A stretch of DNA of 64,000 bases from Euwallacea fornicatus (taxonomy: Eukaryota; Arthropoda; Insecta; Coleoptera; Curculionidae). Each line of letters opens with the position of its first letter. The stretch's first letter is position 1. The translations under genes were made by a program, and so were the position numbers. Under the pieces are notes generated by a model. That model saw only the letters and a list, made by a program, of their open reading frames with translations, was not told the DNA's origin and made no database searches. Positions 46,901 through 58,800 of the stretch are shown in pieces. The stretch spans positions 2,232,001 to 2,296,000 of the forward strand of contig NC_089572.1 of NCBI RefSeq assembly GCF_040115645.1. Reading direction: 5' to 3'.

Positions 46901-49415
46901 TACATTTCCCGTATCTTCACTACCTAACTTATCAAGGCAACAAAAACACTCTTTCACCTTCAGGACAAAAAGTCTAATTTTAGCGAATCTATATTGGTTC
47001 ATTTCACAACAGCTAGTCGGGATTAAGTGGAATTTCGACAGTAAAATAAATAAATGCGATCCAGCGAATCTGGATCTGGAGGTTTTGCTGGCCCACTCGC
47101 TAATTTTGTAAATTTTTACTGAAAAACATTTGACTTGCAGTAATGTTAATACTTTTATGTGTTTTCATTAGTCTTGAATGGTATTTACTTTACTCGCATT
47201 AGTAGGTGATCAAAATATAGATAAGAAGTTGCTATTAAATTTCTTATCTGGTTAAATATACATTATTCCTTATAAATATTGTAAATGGGGGCTCGTAATT
47301 GTCTTTTGTTGGTTTTGCAGGTCGTCTTTATTTGCTCCATCTCGGTTACTATTTTGCCGTAGTTGGATTATGAACACAATGAGGTAATTTCCGGATTTTG
47401 CGGGGATCAACGACCTTTATGGTTCCTGTGATTACTATGTCCAAAAATCTCTTCTTGCGTTCATGTCCCCGCTTCCCCGATTGCCCCCGAAGGGCTCTTG
47501 CAGCGCAAGAGAAAATGATCTCATTTCACATTCAGGTTTCCCCCTCTTCGGGGATAATTTGGACCTCTTCTGACATTCTTCACAACTGCAAATTTTGAGA
47601 TCGTTACGGCATCTCCCGGCTTTTTTGGAATTGACGGTGACTTTTGTAGGTTTGACTTTCCCCAAACCACCAAGTTCAGGAAATGCTTGAACATTTTTTA
47701 GAGACCGTCGGAACTGGCGTTGGTTTTCCTTAAGGCTTTTTAGGAGTCTCAAGATTTTCCCCAGAATTTCTATAGGTTTTTGAAAATTTTCAGAATTTCT
47801 AGGCATTTCAAACGGATCTCGACCAGTCCCTTGGGTTTCCCCTGCAGATTTTTTGGACCGCCAATATGCTGGCACCGCTCTACTATTAGTCGGAGGCCCG
47901 GGTGAAAATTGTTAGACGTGACAACGCAGCGTTTAGCTTTTATTTTTTTTTGAGCAACACCGCCATTTACTGTTATAATGTTGCCCCCGCTCAAGCTCAA
48001 GTATCCGCGGGAGGAGGGGGGAAAACTGAAGAAGAAGCTCATCAAACTATGAGCACGTTCAATTGTTTCGGTTAATTAAGCGACAAACGAGAACTCGGGG
48101 AGAACCTCATAAATTCCAGGTCGAAGGAAATCTGGGCGACTTTTGAAATTTTAACAATTTGTCTGGTTATCTAAATCTATGCACAGGGCGTTACTTACAC
48201 GGGCGGGCAAATTTCAAGGAACGATTTTTTGAGCGATTCTAAAACCAAAAGTTTATGTAAATGTGGATCCGGTAATACTTCGTATTCCAGACAGAAATTT
48301 GTTTCTTAAATCGTTACGTATTAACAAAAACCTCCTAAATAACCAGTTTTTAATGCAATAAAAAGCACTTTTTTAAGCTAGAAGTTATTTGAAGATCAAT
48401 AACCCAACAAGAAAAACGCTTAATTAAAACCACACTCAAGCGAATCGTGCGGATTATTTTATGTAAAATTTCATTTAACATTAAGTAACACGGAACCTCC
48501 AGTCAACCTCCTTCAACGAAATGCAAGCATTAGGCCGTCTTGACGTGGACTGCCGAATGGGCCGAGATACTCCCGCTGCATATCTTATCTGATCGCGCGA
48601 ATCCCACACTTCACGTGCCCCCAAAGGAAAAAGTCAAACGGATCTAGATCAGGTGGTCGGAGCGGCCATGACTGCTCAATGCGAAAAAAATGTTAAAGCT
48701 GTAAAAAAGTCGGTGGCGGATAAATGATAGCAACAACTACGAACGACGTTGCCGAATTTCAATATAATCAGGTGAAGGATTATTGAGAGTTTAAGGAAAA
48801 AACTATTTTTTGTGAAAAGTCGTGCCTTGAATCTTGTACCTTGAAAGCGAGGCATTATCGGACCTACACAGCTACGTAAATTTTTTGCCTTGGAATCACT
48901 CAGAGCGTTTCTCCTTGGAATTCGGCCACGTCCTTAAACGACGCCCTGTACGTTACAGTTGAGCCCTTCTCGTTGGATAATCCCAAACATCGCTTGATTT
49001 ACTTGCCGATCGAACATGACGAAGATAGTCTTTTACGATCTAGAAAACCTGGTCTCGGTAAGGCCCAAATGACTGGAACATCGGACAGTGCATCGTCACT
49101 GGCATGTGCCCCCCCCCCCCTCCCCGCCCCTCCCAATTCAATTTAGCTTCGGGGACAAATTCCATTCTCCAAAGGAACCTCGTGAAAAATTTCCTTTAAA
49201 AAGCGTCGAAAACGTACATTTCCAACATCGCCGTTTTGTAAATCACCGGAGATCATCGTCACTGCGTACCTCGTGTACGGCGATCAGCGCCAGTAAAATC
49301 CCAAGGATAGTCGGAAATGAAATTGCTTTTGGGTAATTTGTGCGAGTACTTACTGGTCGCTGGGGGTCGCCCCTTCTAGAGGAATCCTGGCCACCGCTTC
49401 GGTTTCATCCACCAT
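43911..49415 (-). CDS. BACK-domain protein, BTBD-like, apparently without a BTB core
   Basis: Five minus-strand exons (49415-49354, 45591-45436, 44819-44558, 44505-44234, 44178-43911) join in frame to 339 residues beginning MVDETEAVARIPLEG. Residues about 165-253 match the BACK domain of BTBD-type Cullin-3 adaptors (FLKSKEFKQLHYQDVL, RDTLKVSGEMVVYCAIMSWA, ECLRKGL). Residues about 80-120 (ALMETALVNRNVPLAKHYI, KENAFEVMQ) resemble the last BTB helices and the BTB-BACK linker. The expected BTB beta-strand core is absent, and an unfamiliar acidic N-terminus takes its place. A low-complexity insert (about 125-155) splits linker and BACK. The tail is basic (KSKRKTL, KMSRERSVKGK). A Cullin-3 role is therefore doubtful. 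Intron 1 (45592-49353) is 3.8 kb. Confidence 0.75.
46390..46612. repeat. Spaced direct repeat in the BACK-gene intron
   Basis: A 23-bp word beginning CATCTCGAGTTTTACTTACG occurs at 46390 and 46588, 198 bp apart, each followed by a looser GACTxAT...TGCGT similarity. No terminal inverted repeat or coding content is seen. Confidence 0.75.
48490..48690 (-). pseudogene. Decayed mariner-like transposase fragment
   Basis: On the minus strand 48668-48585 reads WPLRPPDLDPFDFFLWGHVK, then a few residues and a stop. The SPDL-P-DFFLWG block is the signature around the last catalytic Asp of mariner-family transposases. After the stop the frame is shifted and continues DMQREYL, as expected for the next part of such proteins. 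It lies inside intron 1 of the BACK-domain gene. No intact copy or terminal repeats are visible. Confidence 0.7.
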
Positions 49416-51048
49416 AAGGGCTACAAAAGCACTACGACAACGCGGCCCCTGCGCGGTTATTACACTACAACATCTTAAGCCATAACGGGGGATTAGCAAG
49501 AGCACATTCTCGAAGCGCGTTTAATCTCCATTTCTCCAAAAACAATTGCGGTGGTTAAAGATAATTTTTCAAATTGTTTTACGACCCCCCCCCTCTCCCC
49601 CTCCCATAAATCGTCACTTCGGCAGGGAGGAGACGGAGGGGGGGGGGGGCTGAGGGGGGAGGGTTTATGGAGACTAAAGTGCTTCTAATACCTTATAATA
49701 ATTATTGCCTTACCCGATTAGATCCATACCGGCTGAGCTCGCACACGCAAATATCGCGCAGAAATGATTTTTTTTTAAGGTCGGCAATAAACTTGCGGCC
49801 ATAAACAAAGAGCTCATTGCCGGACCAGTGACTCACTGAGTGTAAACAACGCTTTTAAATATATGTAGCGACTCACCTTTCATCCATAACTTTGTCACCC
49901 CTGGACTGCGAGACCATTACTGACTGAGACTGAATGTCCCAAAGAAACGAGAAATCCTAAGACGGCAATAAACAATGCGTTTATTATAAACAAACTTAAT
50001 TCATGGGTGAAATACATTCAGTGACTGTGGGGCATGGTCGTATACATATGTATAATAAATAATTGGGCAAGATCCTTATGTATAAGTCTTCGTACCGGGG
50101 AGAGTCGGAAAATGCGCGTTCGGGAGAATTCGAGCTTTCCCCGTCGCCCTCGGTGGTCTCCGCAAAAGGGAAGATTTGCTTTTTTTCTATCTTTCCGTTC
50201 GGAAGAAACTTCTAGAACTTTCCAGTGAACTCCACCATCGACGTCGCGTGAGGCGTACCTTGGCTGCAGCCCTGGTACACGACCGGCTGATTAATAAACA
50301 TGCGAAGCAATTACAAAGTAGTAATCTCAATAGTTGATTTTTTCACTTCTTCGTTATGGGATATTGCCAATTATTCTGAAGGTTTCCCGGCTTGGGCAAT
50401 GCATTCTGAGGGATGTATCATCGGCTTAATAATCATAATTCACGCCTCAAGTGGTTCTCCACACGAAACCATCTACCACACCTTGACACTCACTTTTGCC
50501 TCTCAAAATGTCTTCAAATCGGGCATTTTTTTGGTACCACTCGGGTTCTTTGTTCGGTACTCGAAGTAGGCCGCCGTCATGGTTTATTGGCACTTCTGGG
50601 ATGGTCCCTTTTAATAACCTCATTACTCACCGCGTTGATTTGCCATTACAAGAAAAAATTGATTGTTGTTCTAATTGTTGCTAAACTCGGTTGTTGTCGA
50701 TGGAAGTGCAGTCGCGTATGTTTCCTTCGCATAACCGGGAAGTTGGAGTGGAGCAATGGGCTGTTTTGAAATTTGATGATTCGGAATGAGGATGATTCCG
50801 GATCATGAACACGTCAGTCGTGAAAGTTTCGGCTCATTCCCAACGAAATCGAAAAGGGCACTGAAAGACTTTGATAGTTCACTATCAGCTTATTCCGAAG
50901 TTTCCGTCTGGAAGAGATTTCATCTGCTGCACTAACGAGTCAATTAGGTCCCTCCTACTTTTAACTGAAGCGAATGCTTAGGCTGTGCAGTAGATGCTTC
51001 ACATGCGAAGCAGAGGCGTGAAACATTAGGAAATGCTACTTTTCAAGC
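49416..51048. promoter_or_regulatory. Upstream region of the BACK-domain gene
   Basis: A run of 9 C (49585-49593), then CTCTCCCCCTCCC, faces a run of 12 G (49638-49649), then CTGAGGGGGGAGGG, about 170-250 bp upstream of the BACK-gene ATG. The G and C tracts could pair or form G-quadruplexes and may mark its promoter. The rest has only short chance frames. Confidence 0.4.
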
Positions 51049-51874
51049 ATGCGACCCAACAGTTTAAGGAGAGCCTCAACCCTTTTTCCGTTTGAGGGGC
51101 AGTTGCGCGCGTGGGAATGTCTTTACTCACTTCCCAAAATCTTCATTGCGATGACGAGTAATTGCTTGACTCCCGAACGGGGGGAAGCGCAGCTCAGAAG
51201 CCCATTGGAGAGAAACAGACAAGTCTGGCTTGGAGGAGCATAACGAAAATCGTCCAGACCAGCAAACTCGGGAAGGGGCCTGGGAGGCACTTGGACAGCT
51301 TACCTGCCACCATTGAAAATATAATGCAACAAGAAGGGGTATCAGAACTGCCATCGCTGCCAACCGGCAACGGAGCTGATCCCGGACTCATCCACCACCG
51401 ATCTCGGAAAGATGCTGCAATCGGTCTACAACTCGACTCAGAGGAAAGGCGTCGGAGTTCACATGAGAATGACTCTCAAATGGCATTTTCCAGGAAAGCC
51501 TCTATCATTGACAATCCCGCGTTTTCCACCTGCTCGTGGGGACCATTGATTGTCCACATGGTGAAAAATGGTTGGACCGGAGCAGTCTGAAGACGTTCAA
51601 GCAGAAGCGCAAGCAATTCAAAGGGGTCGCATTTCGCGAGTACTTAATGGGATTCCTAGAAATTACAATTTTTAGAAGTAGTGACAGGTCAAGGGTGGAA
51701 GCGAAGGACGACAGCATGCCAGCGGAAAAGGACAATGACCATTTGCCAGCGGACCACCAAATTTCTCAATTAATAAAGCTACGAGAGGGACCGCTTAATC
51801 ACTACAAAGACGTTGTGACGTTTCACTCCACAGGCCAACTCGCCGATAGGTCCTCTCCAGCCCTTCGAAAGTAA
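51049..51874 (+). other. Overlapping open frames, unassigned
   Basis: Three plus-strand frames overlap end to end (51049-51243, 51162-51590, 51536-51874; 64, 142 and 112 residues). The middle one has no ATG near its start and a stop just upstream. It reads as a hydrophilic protein with phosphosite-like RRRSS and RKAS. I recognise no family. It could be a frame-shifted gene fossil, an exon of an unseen gene, or chance in a locally GC-richer patch. Confidence 0.25.
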
Positions 51875-54800
51875 TTGCAACAATGCCGAAACAACCACCC
51901 TCAAGTTGACCCAGAAAGCCCCAAAATATCTTGATTGAAGTGAGGGCTAAAGTGGGTCACGAGTAAATCAATACCTTGTACAATGCGGCCCGCAAAAGGG
52001 CAGGCCCTTGTTTACAAATAAGAAAGTCCTCTTCCGGTTTCACCCCTAAAATTAAATTTCGCAAACTTAAGATTCGCCCCAGTAGCGCTGTTGTCCTCCC
52101 CCCCCCCCCCCCCACGTCTCTTTGAGGTCGTAATATCTAATTTCTCAAAAAAAGTCAGAGACCTAAAATTGGATTAGGTCCTAATCCTCCCGCACAGACT
52201 TTGAGGGTATGAAATATGAAACAAACGACAATCTAAATCGACTCACCCCTAAATAAAAGCAGATCGAAGAGCAGCCATAAAGGGTCGTGCACGGCACCCG
52301 CGATCTATGCCAAAGAAATGCAACTTATTCTACCCCTGTGGGGTACTTATGGTTTTTTCCGGACCCGTTATGGGTATGATCTCATAGCGCTGAGTTCCAG
52401 CGCTACTGCTGACTGCTGACCGTCGCTTTCCGCCGTATTTCGCGTCTTTCGCGGGCAGGCGCGGAGCTCCACGCGCTGCCATTTCGCATCGACGTCGGTC
52501 GTGACGTAAGGCGTCACTCGCGAAACAAATGATTGGCGTAGGCTTAGTGGGGAATGTATACTGATTGTACCAAATTCCATTGGAGTTCTACGGTATGGAG
52601 TCGATTGTGGTAGATCTTTTTATAACACGTTTCTTGAGTACTTCAAAGGAATTTACCGTCTGAACGTTTGGAATGTTTGCTCTCTTTCTGATTAGTGGAA
52701 ACTGCCACTCCACGGTTGAATCAACTGAACTCAGGAACGTAGTGAAGGAGCACTTTCAATGTATAAAAAACCTTGGGGGCGTTCACGTTTCAGTACTTAA
52801 GAATTAATTCCGGCTTCTCGGAAATTATCCACTCCACTGCCTTTTTTGACGTTTGTCTATTATTTTTTTAACGTTTGCTACTTTACCGGCAACGTCAAAT
52901 TACCAATATTTTCCATCTAGACGTGGGTCATGTGACGCTTCAAACTGAGAGTCTTTTAAAACTCCCTTCGATGGTGCATTGCGATTCATAACTTATCGAT
53001 TCGTTTTTGAGAAAAACAGGTGTAAGTTTGATTTTAAAAAGAGCTATACGAACTTAGTTAAATCCTACGTGAACAATGAAAAAACGTGTTTATTGATAAG
53101 AGATTGGTTGGTATTGGATTTTATGCTCATAAACAGGCTTTAGTTATTTTTATTCACTTTCTATTTAATTTTTTTTTTAATCCGAGATTATTTGTGAGCG
53201 CAAAATCGAAAACAAACCAATTTCCTATTAACAAACAAGTTTGTTCATTGTTCGCGCACTATCTAACCGAGTTTGCATTGAAATTTTTACTATACGCATA
53301 CCTGTCTTTCCCAAAAGCGAATCGACAGATTTTGAACTGCAAAATGCCATTGCATGTACTTTTGAAAAACCTTTAATTTAACCGCCACTTTACCAATGCT
53401 TCAATTTTCAAAAATCGGCCATTTTGTGCCAGTGGTGACATTCAATACAACAAACAAACGTCAAAAAATGACATTTTTTGTCCTGCGCAGTGCTGCTTTT
53501 GTACTGTTAAAAACATAAATTTGTTATAAAGTCAACAGAATTTAGAAACGCGGCACGCAAAGAATTAATAAGGGCTGATTCGGTGCCTTTAGTTCTAACG
53601 GCTTTCGTGCACGGAATGCCGAATGCACTCCTTATGAAATCGAATTTCCAATGGAGTTTACGGATGACACGATTCATAATCGTAATATTACTAGACGGTT
53701 TTTGGATGTCTAAAAGAGGTTACGTCAGAGTTCCCGGGCCACAATAAATAGTTCACGCTATGGAAAACCTCAGAGCAAATCCGCCCTCGAGAACTCACAT
53801 TCGCATTAATCGGTTGTGTACAATTACAACTCCCCCTAAGGCAAACGCGTGAGTTTCACCTCCGCAGGCAGGAATGTAATTATCAAGCGATTTGCATGTT
53901 GAGTTAGTTAAACAACGTTTACCTGAGCGTACTTGAGGCAATTTTCCGATGCTTCAAAAGTGGGTTTTATTCCTCGAACTCAGTTCTAACAATTCGGTAC
54001 GCTCCATGGCTCTACAACCTCCCCTTTAAGTGGTTTAATTTGTAAACTTTATCTTGGAGCGCTCCCTTATCTTGCGGAACCATACTTATGACTTAAACCT
54101 GAAATTATTGGGCTAATTGCAACTTCATACTTGGTTTCCACTGCAATTTACGATAATTGGTGACCTCCTGGCAAGCTGTTAAAGAGATGAACCACATTTT
54201 TGTGGACGCTGACGCCGAGGTGGACATAGAAGAATTTTTTTGCAAAAATAATCATGTTTGAGAGTTTCTGGAATGTGTGGACTATAGAGAATTTATAAAT
54301 TTGTTCAAGCTTTGAACGTATTACGAGTGGTTCACATTGATTGTTCGAGATTATTGCCACAACGAAATCACACGCTGAATGACAGTAAACTCGCACATTT
54401 CTTATTGAAAATCAAAAATTCCAAAAACAAATAATCAAAGACATTTCTCAAGTTTCACACACAGTTGAGTTTCTCTAACTTAAACAATTTTAATCTCGAG
54501 CTTTGTAACGAATCGTCTGTGTGCATTTAATCAGTCCAACAGGACCAGAACATGCCTCAGGAGTCGCGCACGTAGTTACTAAATTCGATAACTCAGTAAA
54601 ATCCCGATTTGAATCAAATGGAACACTCAGTATTTCTCATAAGTTCTAAAGCATCAGAATTCACAATCGAGTTTCGAAAGATCAGAAGCTCATACAACTC
54701 ATCCCTATCGAATTTAGGTCCGTTGCAAGTGATGTTCTGCCACTTCAGGAAAATATGGCGAAGCCCAGTCTAGCATTTCCAGGTCGATCTTAGGAGCTTC

Positions 54801-55614
54801 GTCGTCTATGAGTTTAGAAGAATGAAGGCTCGAAATAAAGAATTTCAATTGAATTTCTAAATACTGAAACTCGCCCTGTGCGAGTTTAGACAAGCGTCCG
54901 TCATGAGTTCAGAAAATGTTCAGTGACTTGTTGCGCAAATTTACATGGCCAGGGTACCCCTGACAGGCCTGGAATTTCGAAATAAGAGGATTCATCTATT
55001 TATTTGTGGTAACCACTTTCAGACAGCAAATGATAAAATCCATTCAATGTCGTTCATAATATTCACTCGTTTCGACTTATCTTTATTGTCATCAAACCAC
55101 TGCAATTACTCCGAGCCTTTTTAGCTCATTCTAAATATTTCAAATACGACTCAAATCATTTGTTTATAATGGCTTATTGCAAAATCTTCCGAGATTCTAA
55201 ATTCCGCTCCGTAATGCATTTCCGTGTGGCACGTTTATTTTTGGGTTGGCTGAGAGCCATTTTGGAGTATCTAAACATTGTAAGCGAAAGGTCTCGGAAG
55301 TGGGTTAATAATGACGCTAATTTCGGAGGTAATTTTGTCCTTAACTAAGATTAAATATATCAGAAGTTGTCTTCTCTTTACTTCCTTAATCAAAGTGCGA
55401 AAAATAAAATTGTATTCTGTAAAAGACTTAAAAATTCCAAACTAAAGTAACAATTTGCAAACAAGTTTGCTTAAATAATAGTACAAAAATATAACGCGAA
55501 AAAATTATTAAAATTTATTATAAAATGCCTTTTAATTAATAAAACCTTTTTACTCTATTTTGAAAAGTAATTTCTGTAATTCCCTCTAAATTATAAATTT
55601 TCAAACTCGCCGTT
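51875..55614. other. AT-rich intergenic stretch
   Basis: No gene recognised. It contains a 16-C run at 52098-52113 and degenerate AATTTC/CTGAA-rich sequence near 54.3-54.9 kb. Open frames at 53.1, 54.2 and 55.2 kb are short and unconvincing. Confidence 0.5.
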
Positions 55615-55628
55615 GCGCCATCTAGCGG
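55615..55628. promoter_or_regulatory. GCGCCATCTAGCGG element near the aminopeptidase start
   Basis: GCGCCATCTAGCGG lies about 235 bp upstream of the first ATG. AGATGGCG, the opposite orientation of the same core, follows at 55701. The core resembles insect CTCF-type sites (AGATGGCGC). The same ten bases, GCGCCATCTA, recur at 62517-62526 upstream of CRIPT. Function is inference. Confidence 0.35.
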
Positions 55629-55861
55629 TTCTAGCCGCAACACTCCGTCCGAACTTAGTTTTCTTCAGGGCTCCCCTATAAGGTTTGGACAAATATTAGC
55701 AGATGGCGATATGTCAATAAAACTGAAGGTTGGAAAGTCATACGCTCACCCAATCAGCGTTTACGTTGCAGTTTCACGTGTTTTTTTTTTTCGCAGTTAG
55801 CGGTGGTACCGGTACCCCAGTAGGGCCCCTGCCAAACCCCGATCAAAAACTTTCCATTTCA

Positions 55862-58800
55862 ATGTCATCGGGCCTTTCCCGAGTGCTCTGGTGGACTGGT
55901 TCTCGTCGCTTTGCTGACTCGTTGCTGAAAAATCGATGCATTCGCGAAATTCGCACCCAAGTCCCGTTAGCTGCGCGTTGTTGTCGTCATCGTGCTGTTC
56001 CCCCGCCCCGCGACCTTAGAGGTACCGGCCCCGTTGTCCGCCTGCGCCCATCGTTCATTGTGTCAGTAGGCTATCGGTACGGTTTCCACAGCGGTACGGT
56101 TTGCGGGAGTTTTTCCACTGTTGATCAAAAGATGCCGGAAGCCACCAAACCCTTCCAGAGGTTGCCCCGGACCGTGAAACCGGTGCATTACGCGCTCAAT
56201 CTGGTGCCCGACTTCAAGACGCTTACTTTCAAGGGAAGCGTCTCTGTGCACCTTGAGGTAGGTCCCATATGTGTTTGTTAAATGGCAACAGCTGGAACAC
56301 CTAACCTACAACTTTCCTACTGAGTCATTCTCTGGCTGGAAACGTCCCTGTGGGGTCCAGGTACTCCTTAGAAGCATCAAGGCAATGTTGGAGCCAAAAG
56401 GACCTTTGACTTGTCAGTTTTCCTTATACCAAACCATTACAAACACCTCAGGCACTCATTACGAGTATTGAGTAACCATTCTGCCCTCATTATGACCATG
56501 AGGTCTTTTCATTTATGTGTCTCCTCAGAAATGAGTCTCTTTAGTCAAGAACATAGAGCACAAGCATTCTACAAAAACTTAGTAATTGTTTTGGCCTCAG
56601 TAAGGTCGTAAGGTTCTTCGATTTATGTGTCTCCTCTGCATCGAGATTCTTTTGTCAAGCAACACAGAGCGCAGGCAATCTACAAGAACCGACTTTGGAT
56701 TGGATGCCTTAGGAAAAGACATACAATGATTGATTTTATCATTTTTTTTGTTCTGATGTAAATTTTGTATGTCCCTGATCAAAATCCAATTGGATTGAAA
56801 TTTAAATCAGTAATGGCTGAAGAAGGTGTGATAACCATGCTATTAAATTTAATTTTTAAAGTAAAGATCTTAAGTTTCAATTAGAGTAAATATTTGAATG
56901 AAGTTGGTTGTGAGATAAGGATTTGAGAAAGGTGATATGTACCCTGATAAGGTATCTGTGACACTCTTGGTTAACCGAGAGTTCTAAAAAGCAAATGATT
57001 TAAGTGACATGTTTCCCTCAAAATGACTGGTATAAGATGCCCGAATAGTTGCATAAACGACTGTATTAATTTATAGAAAATACTAAAATCGTTTTAGAAA
57101 CGTTGAGAATCTCTAGAAATATATTAAAATGTGGAAACTTCTTGAATTTTTAGAGTTGTTATTGAGAACTTCCCAATCCGAATCATTAATAATACGCCAT
57201 TAGTTACTAAACAGAATTCTATTTACCGTTAGTGGTAAATCCCATTCAACATCCATAGATTATCACCTCTCTCTCACGCACCCAAGTAGGTATGTTAGTT
57301 ACTTTTATGGTGGGTTATATAAGGGTTCCTGTACTGTTACCGCCTTAGATTCTTTGGTACCGTTATTCGCAGGGCGGTGTTGCCGCAAATTGCCCTGGGT
57401 GCGGTGTTGTCAATGGTATTGTTATAAGAGGGGAAATAGTCTTCATGGTAAAATTGTTAAAATAAGACTTTTAAAGGCGTTGAATTGCAAATAATTGTAA
57501 AACAGCTAAATTTTGTGGCCATACTTTCGGTGGCTCAAATTCGCTTTATGTGCGATGAAAATTAGTTCTCACCATTTCAAGGTCTTATGAGTTTAAAATG
57601 AACGTGGGGGTCTAACTTTTTTACCATATTGGACAGGTTTCTAGATTAGATTCCAGGTTTCGGGAGTTCCCTTGATAGTTCAGGCAATCACGAAAGTATA
57701 GTCCCGATTTCAATAAAATCATCACTTCAGAAATGCCCATGAGTTGACTGAAATTTTGTATGATATATAGTTATAGAAGACTTTAAAGGCGCATTCGCCA
57801 TTTTGTGAATTTTAACATAGATTCGACCTTAAAGATCATTTGGAACTATTAAAAACAACCCTGGAATTTCAATGAAATCTCTCCCGCATTCGAGTTGATA
57901 CAATTTTACTTTTAAGGTATTAGAATCCACTGATGAGATTCTCCTCAACTCCCTTGAGTTAAACCTTGAAAGCGCCCAGCTGAAGGGCGACAAACTCTTC
58001 ATCCCCAAAGAGATCCAGCTGTCTCACTCTGAAGAAACTGCCACCTTCAAATTTGACACCCACATTGCGCCAGGTTCCTACACCCTAGATGTAACTTTTT
58101 ATGGTAAGAAGTCAGGCGAAAGCCTTATTATCCTATACAATAGAATAAAACATGCTTTTGAGCTTTCAAGAATTTTACTTTGTGGAACAAGTTATTTCAA
58201 GTAACGTTTTTCAAAGACCAACAAAACATCACTCTTAATACACAAAAACATTCTCTCCGTAGGAGACATCAACGACAAAATGAAGGGCCTTTATAGGAGT
58301 AAGTACGTGAACGAGAAGGGGGAGGTAGCCTACGCTTTTGTCACTCAATTCGAGGCCACAGACGCTCGCAGGTACTAATTAGTCCCAATTCTTGCGGGAT
58401 AATAAATTGGTTATTAGGTGTTTTCCCTGCTGGGATGAACCGGCCCTCAAAGCCACCTTCGACATCAGCCTGGTGGTCCCCAAGGATCGAGTTGCCCTCT
58501 CGAATATGCCAGTGAAGCAGCAGGAGCCCCAGGGGGAGCTGATCAAGTACAACTTCGAACGAACCCCCATTATGTCTACTTATCTGGTGGCTGCTGTTAT
58601 TGGGGAGTACGACTATGTGGAGGACACCTCTAGCGATGGGGTGCTGGTACGGGTGTACACGCCCAAGGGTAGGATGTTTACGGATTTTTGAAGGGGTGAT
58701 GTTTATTTTGTATTGCAGGGAAAAAGGAGCAAGGCTTGTTCGCCTTAGAGGTGGCTAGCAAGGTGCTGCCTTACTATAAGGAGTACTTCAATATTGCCTA

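Noticed and set aside
47435..47875. 146-residue Lys/Glu-rich minus-strand frame in the BACK-gene intron
   Set aside because: It lies in degenerate AATTTTC/AGAATTTC-type sequence that recurs in other non-coding stretches. It is low complexity and has no family match.
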